Shown here piece after piece: positions 6,401 through 8,789 of a stretch of DNA of 8,789 bases. Source of the DNA: Phycisphaerales bacterium UBA7708. Its GTDB lineage: Bacteria; Planctomycetota; Phycisphaerae; Sedimentisphaerales; Anaerohalosphaeraceae. The notes under the pieces were generated by a model that worked only from the letters and a program-made list of their open reading frames with translations, made no database searches and was not told the origin of the DNA. A program made the translations under genes and the position numbers. The stretch spans positions 9,514 through 18,302 of the forward strand of contig DLFY01000250.1 of NCBI GenBank assembly GCA_002482415.1, given 5' to 3'. Numbering within the stretch: the first letter of the stretch is position 1; every line of letters starts with the position of its first letter.

Positions 6401-6486
6401 TATTTGTCCCAAAATTGTCTATCTACATTTACGGAGCAAATTTCTTCTCAGTTCAGCAAAGACAAACTACCCAGGACATTTGAATG

Positions 6487-7305
6487 TCATTTCACCTTTA
6501 TTTTTTTCACATCATATTTGGGGGCCGGGAATGTCATCTTCAGGCCCTCCAGCGTCTCAGCCAGTATCCGTGCAATCGCCAGATTGCGAAACCATTTGTG
6601 ATTGGCGGGAATGATATACCACGGGGCATAATCGGTACTGCATCGGGTAAAGGCATCTTCATAGGCCTTTTGATAGTCCCCCCAGAGCTTGCGTTCCTCA
6701 AAATCCGCCGGATCCACTTTCCAGTAGCGGGTTGGGTCTTCAAGTCGTTTTTTGAGCCGTTTTAGCTGCTCATCCCTGCTGATATGCAGGAAAAACTTCA
6801 GGATATGGGTGCCGTTCTCGGCCAGCAGCCGTTCAAAATCATTGATCTGCCGGTATCGCTTGGACCAGATCGTCTTTGGCACCAGATTCTTGACCCTGGC
6901 AATCAGCACATCTTCATAATGCGAGCGGTTAAACACTGCGATTTCGCCCGGACGAGGCGTCACCGCATGTATCCGCCAGAGAAAATCATGCGACAGTTCC
7001 ACGGAAGTGGGCGTCTTGAAAGCTGTGACCTTGCAGCTTTGCGGATTCAACGGCCCAAAGACATTGCGAATGGTTCCGTCCTTGCCGCCGGCATCCATCG
7101 CCTGCAGCACCACCAGCACCGACTGTTTATTTTCGGCATACAGCAGAAATTCCAACTCCTGCAGCCGCTTGATGGTCTTGTCAAATTGCTCCTGGGCCTG
7201 CTCCTTATCCAGGCCTGTCGTCTCATCAGGATCCCATCGACTCAATCGGTGACGAACGCCCGGTTCACAACGACACATCTTGCCGTACAGATTATTCTTA
7301 CCCAT
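6487..7305 (-). CDS. ppk2: Polyphosphate kinase 2 family protein (class III-like)
   Basis: A 272-residue single-domain PPK2, the family that transfers phosphate between inorganic polyphosphate and nucleoside mono- or diphosphates. The Walker A loop is in QAMDAGGKDG (68-77, Lys75), the Walker B-like segment is FNRSHYEDV (125-133), and the lid is a basic helix KKRLEDPTRYWK (185-196). The FNRSHYEDVL form, rather than FDRSWYNR, points to the polyphosphate:AMP/ADP phosphotransferase-like group often called class III, which can charge both AMP and ADP. Class assignment by eye is tentative. The start ATG 7305 has a strong GGGAGG site. It follows nspC by 42 bases on the same strand and probably shares its transcript. 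No terminator is visible after its stop. Confidence 0.93.
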   Translation of the reverse strand: MGKNNLYGKMCRCEPGVRHRLSRWDPDETTGLDKEQAQEQFDKTIKRLQELEFLLYAENKQSVLVVLQAMDAGGKDGTIRNVFGPLNPQSCKVTAFKTPTSVELSHDFLWRIHAVTPRPGEIAVFNRSHYEDVLIARVKNLVPKTIWSKRYRQINDFERLLAENGTHILKFFLHISRDEQLKRLKKRLEDPTRYWKVDPADFEERKLWGDYQKAYEDAFTRCSTDYAPWYIIPANHKWFRNLAIARILAETLEGLKMTFPAPKYDVKKIKVK

Positions 7306-7343
7306 ACTGCCTCCCGATTTTGCTTTTATTCCAATTTCAACCT

Positions 7344-7359
7344 CGACTTATGATAGTCG
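7344..7359 (-). other. Small hairpin over the nspC stop codon
   Basis: CGACT (7344-7348) and AGTCG (7355-7359) form a perfect 5-bp stem with a 6-base loop that covers the nspC stop codon (7350-7348). No T-run follows, so it is not an intrinsic terminator. It may slow translation or RNA decay between nspC and ppk2, or be chance. Confidence 0.25.
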
Positions 7360-8493
7360 TCCCTTGAAATCCTCATAGGTGAAGTGCCGCTGGACCTTAT
7401 ACTGGTCCGTCGCTGGGTCGTACAGGACAATATCCGGCAGGTTAATGCCGTTGAACATCGTATTTTTGACCATCGTATAATGGGCCATATCGCCGAAGAC
7501 CAGTTTGTCGCCAATCTTGAGCGGTTGATCGAACGAATAATCGCCAATGACATCGCCGGCCAAACAGGTCGGCCCGGCCAGTCGATATGTATAAGCTTTT
7601 TTGCCCGGCAAATCCCCGCCGGTAATGTTGGGCCGGTACGGCATTTCCAGCACGTCCGGCATGTGGGCACTGGCAGAGGTGTCCAGGATGGCAATATCCA
7701 TCGCATTGTGTGTAATATCCAGCACCGTGGCGATCAGCACCCCGGTATTAAGGGCAATCGCCTCACCCGGCTCCAGATAAATGGTCTTGATATTGGGATA
7801 CCGATGATAGAAATCCGTAATCAGGTTGCACAATAAATCTACATCGTAATCCGGCCGGGTGATGTGATGTCCCCCGCCGAAATTCATCCACTCCATCCGG
7901 CGGATAATATCGCCAAAATGGGTATCGACCGCAGGCAGCGTCCGAGCCAGCGAATCGGCATTAAGCTCACACAGGGTATGAAAATGCAGGCCGGTGATGC
8001 CGTCAAGCTGATCTTCCCTGAAAAATTCCCGCAGCGTCCCAAGACGCGAGCCGGGGGCGCAGGGGTCGTAAATCTTCGTCTTGACCTCCGAATGCATCGG
8101 ATTGACGCGGATGCCGCATCGGATTTTCCGCGGGGCACGCAAGACTTTATCGCGAAAATGCATCCATTGTGTAAATGAATTAAAGACAATATCATCGACA
8201 ATCCGGATGTATTCTTCCATCTCATCATCCCGGTATCCCGGGGCACAGAGATGAACTTCCTTATCGAAAAACTCGCGGGCCAGCTTGGCTTCGTGCAGGC
8301 TGCTGGCCGCCGCCCCGGCCAGATACTGCCGACACAGCCCGAACGTGCTCCACGCCGCAAAACCTTTCAGAGCCAGCAATATCTTACACCCGGTCCTCGC
8401 CTGTACCAACTGCAGAACCTTGAGATTTTTTTCGAGCAATCCCAAATCAATCAGATAACACGGGGATGGGACTCTATTTACATCGTACGTCAA
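7348..8493 (-). CDS. nspC: Carboxynorspermidine decarboxylase
   Basis: A 381-residue PLP-dependent decarboxylase of the alanine-racemase/ornithine-decarboxylase fold. It makes norspermidine or spermidine from the carboxy-precursor in the aspartate-semialdehyde polyamine route. Lys43 in LLALKGFA should form the PLP Schiff base. FNFGGGHH-type glycine loop (206-210) and EPGEA (241-245) bind the cofactor phosphate, HFHTLCE is at 171-177, and Cys310 with Asp314 in CLAGD supply the second-subunit active site. Length matches the family (about 375-390). The start is TTG 8493, nine bases after GGAG (8506-8503); the next residues, RVPSPCYLID, align with usual NspC N-termini, so no upstream extension is needed. 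An ATG at 8500 is out of frame. The partner carboxynorspermidine dehydrogenase is not in the window. It lies 31 bases after the GH36-like gene. Confidence 0.93.
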   Translation of the reverse strand: MTYDVNRVPSPCYLIDLGLLEKNLKVLQLVQARTGCKILLALKGFAAWSTFGLCRQYLAGAAASSLHEAKLAREFFDKEVHLCAPGYRDDEMEEYIRIVDDIVFNSFTQWMHFRDKVLRAPRKIRCGIRVNPMHSEVKTKIYDPCAPGSRLGTLREFFREDQLDGITGLHFHTLCELNADSLARTLPAVDTHFGDIIRRMEWMNFGGGHHITRPDYDVDLLCNLITDFYHRYPNIKTIYLEPGEAIALNTGVLIATVLDITHNAMDIAILDTSASAHMPDVLEMPYRPNITGGDLPGKKAYTYRLAGPTCLAGDVIGDYSFDQPLKIGDKLVFGDMAHYTMVKNTMFNGINLPDIVLYDPATDQYKVQRHFTYEDFKGRLS

Positions 8494-8524
8494 GTTTCAT
8501 TTCTCCGATCATTCATTTCCAGTT

Positions 8525-8789
8525 TTACTGTGCTGTACCATCCAGCAAAATCACAGCACTTTGATTTTCTTTCGTACAGGGCGACGTCAGGCCTTGCTGC
8601 ATCAGGGTGGCCCCATCCAGCACCTGGTTGTTTTCTTTCACTTGCGACACTATGCCTTGGGGCAGATTGACTTCTCGCACACGGTACTTCTGTTGCGGAT
8701 CCAACCCCTGCGGCTTGACTACTTTCGCTTCGCCGTTATTCAATTGATAAATAAACAGCACCGCCTGTGACTGGTCAGCGGTGACAAAA
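8525..8789 (-). CDS. Probable GH36 alpha-galactosidase, C-terminal fragment (runs off the window)
   Basis: Only the last 87 or so codons are present. The frame stays open to the right edge and ends at TAA 8527-8525. The visible part reads as a beta-sandwich tail: an ADQSQAVLFIYQL strand, GLDPQQKYRVRE, LDGATLMQQGL, then SAVILL. This pattern (GLDP.xxYrv, then G..Lm..GL) resembles the C-terminal domain of GH36 alpha-galactosidases, which remove alpha-1,6-linked galactose from raffinose-type sugars and galactomannans. The catalytic barrel lies outside the window, so activity, full length, start and localisation cannot be judged. Another glycoside hydrolase with a similar tail is possible. It would be the first visible gene of the leftward unit with nspC and ppk2. 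Confidence 0.6.
   Translation of the reverse strand, partial: FVTADQSQAVLFIYQLNNGEAKVVKPQGLDPQQKYRVREVNLPQGIVSQVKENNQVLDGATLMQQGLTSPCTKENQSAVILLDGTAQ

Noticed and set aside
6401..6486. Promoter or terminator between ppk2 and msrB
   Set aside because: No hairpin with T-run and no convincing -35/-10 pair is visible, so neither was annotated.

Overview
The window is about 8.8 kb of bacterial chromosome with moderate GC, dense gene packing and two convergent gene blocks. It carries no RNA genes, mobile elements, CRISPR arrays or phage genes that I can see. The combination of a nucleoside-permease-type MFS carrier beside a Gfo/Idh/MocA dehydrogenase and a TIM-barrel isomerase, plus carboxynorspermidine decarboxylase and a GH36-like enzyme, is reminiscent of a saccharolytic PVC-group bacterium (Planctomycetota, perhaps Phycisphaerae) or a relative. 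This placement is inference, as no marker gene settles it.

Plus-strand block (290-5358): an AT-rich leader (1-289) with a small palindrome and a good -10 box precedes rmuC (DNA maintenance). A Gfo/Idh/MocA-type sugar dehydrogenase follows after 10 bases. After a 105-base gap come a TIM-barrel sugar isomerase/epimerase-like protein, an MFS carrier of the nucleoside:H+ symporter family, and a four-helix membrane protein with a C39-like cysteine-peptidase domain. The last gene overlaps the carrier gene by 11 bases. The middle three enzymes look like uptake plus early oxidation/isomerisation or lyase steps for a sugar or sugar derivative. The roles of RmuC and the peptidase in that unit are not obvious.

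Minus-strand block (8789-5436, read right to left): the 3' end of a probable GH36 alpha-galactosidase runs off the right edge. It is followed by nspC (carboxynorspermidine decarboxylase, polyamine synthesis, TTG start), a class III-like PPK2 polyphosphate kinase, an exported probable lipoprotein MsrB (methionine sulfoxide reductase), and a monocistronic cold-shock protein. The cold-shock gene has its own sigma70-type promoter, a structured leader of about 90 bases and an intrinsic terminator. Spacings of 31 and 42 bases suggest that GH36, nspC and ppk2 are cotranscribed. The 86-base gap before msrB leaves its membership open.

The two blocks converge at about 5359-5435, where the cold-shock gene terminator lies. 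Most genes belong to well-known families. The less ordinary points are the permease/C39-membrane-protein overlap, the cold-shock leader with an SD-adjacent hairpin and an AUGUGA start-stop overlap, and the unexpected operon partners. I did not find a clearly new multi-gene system.
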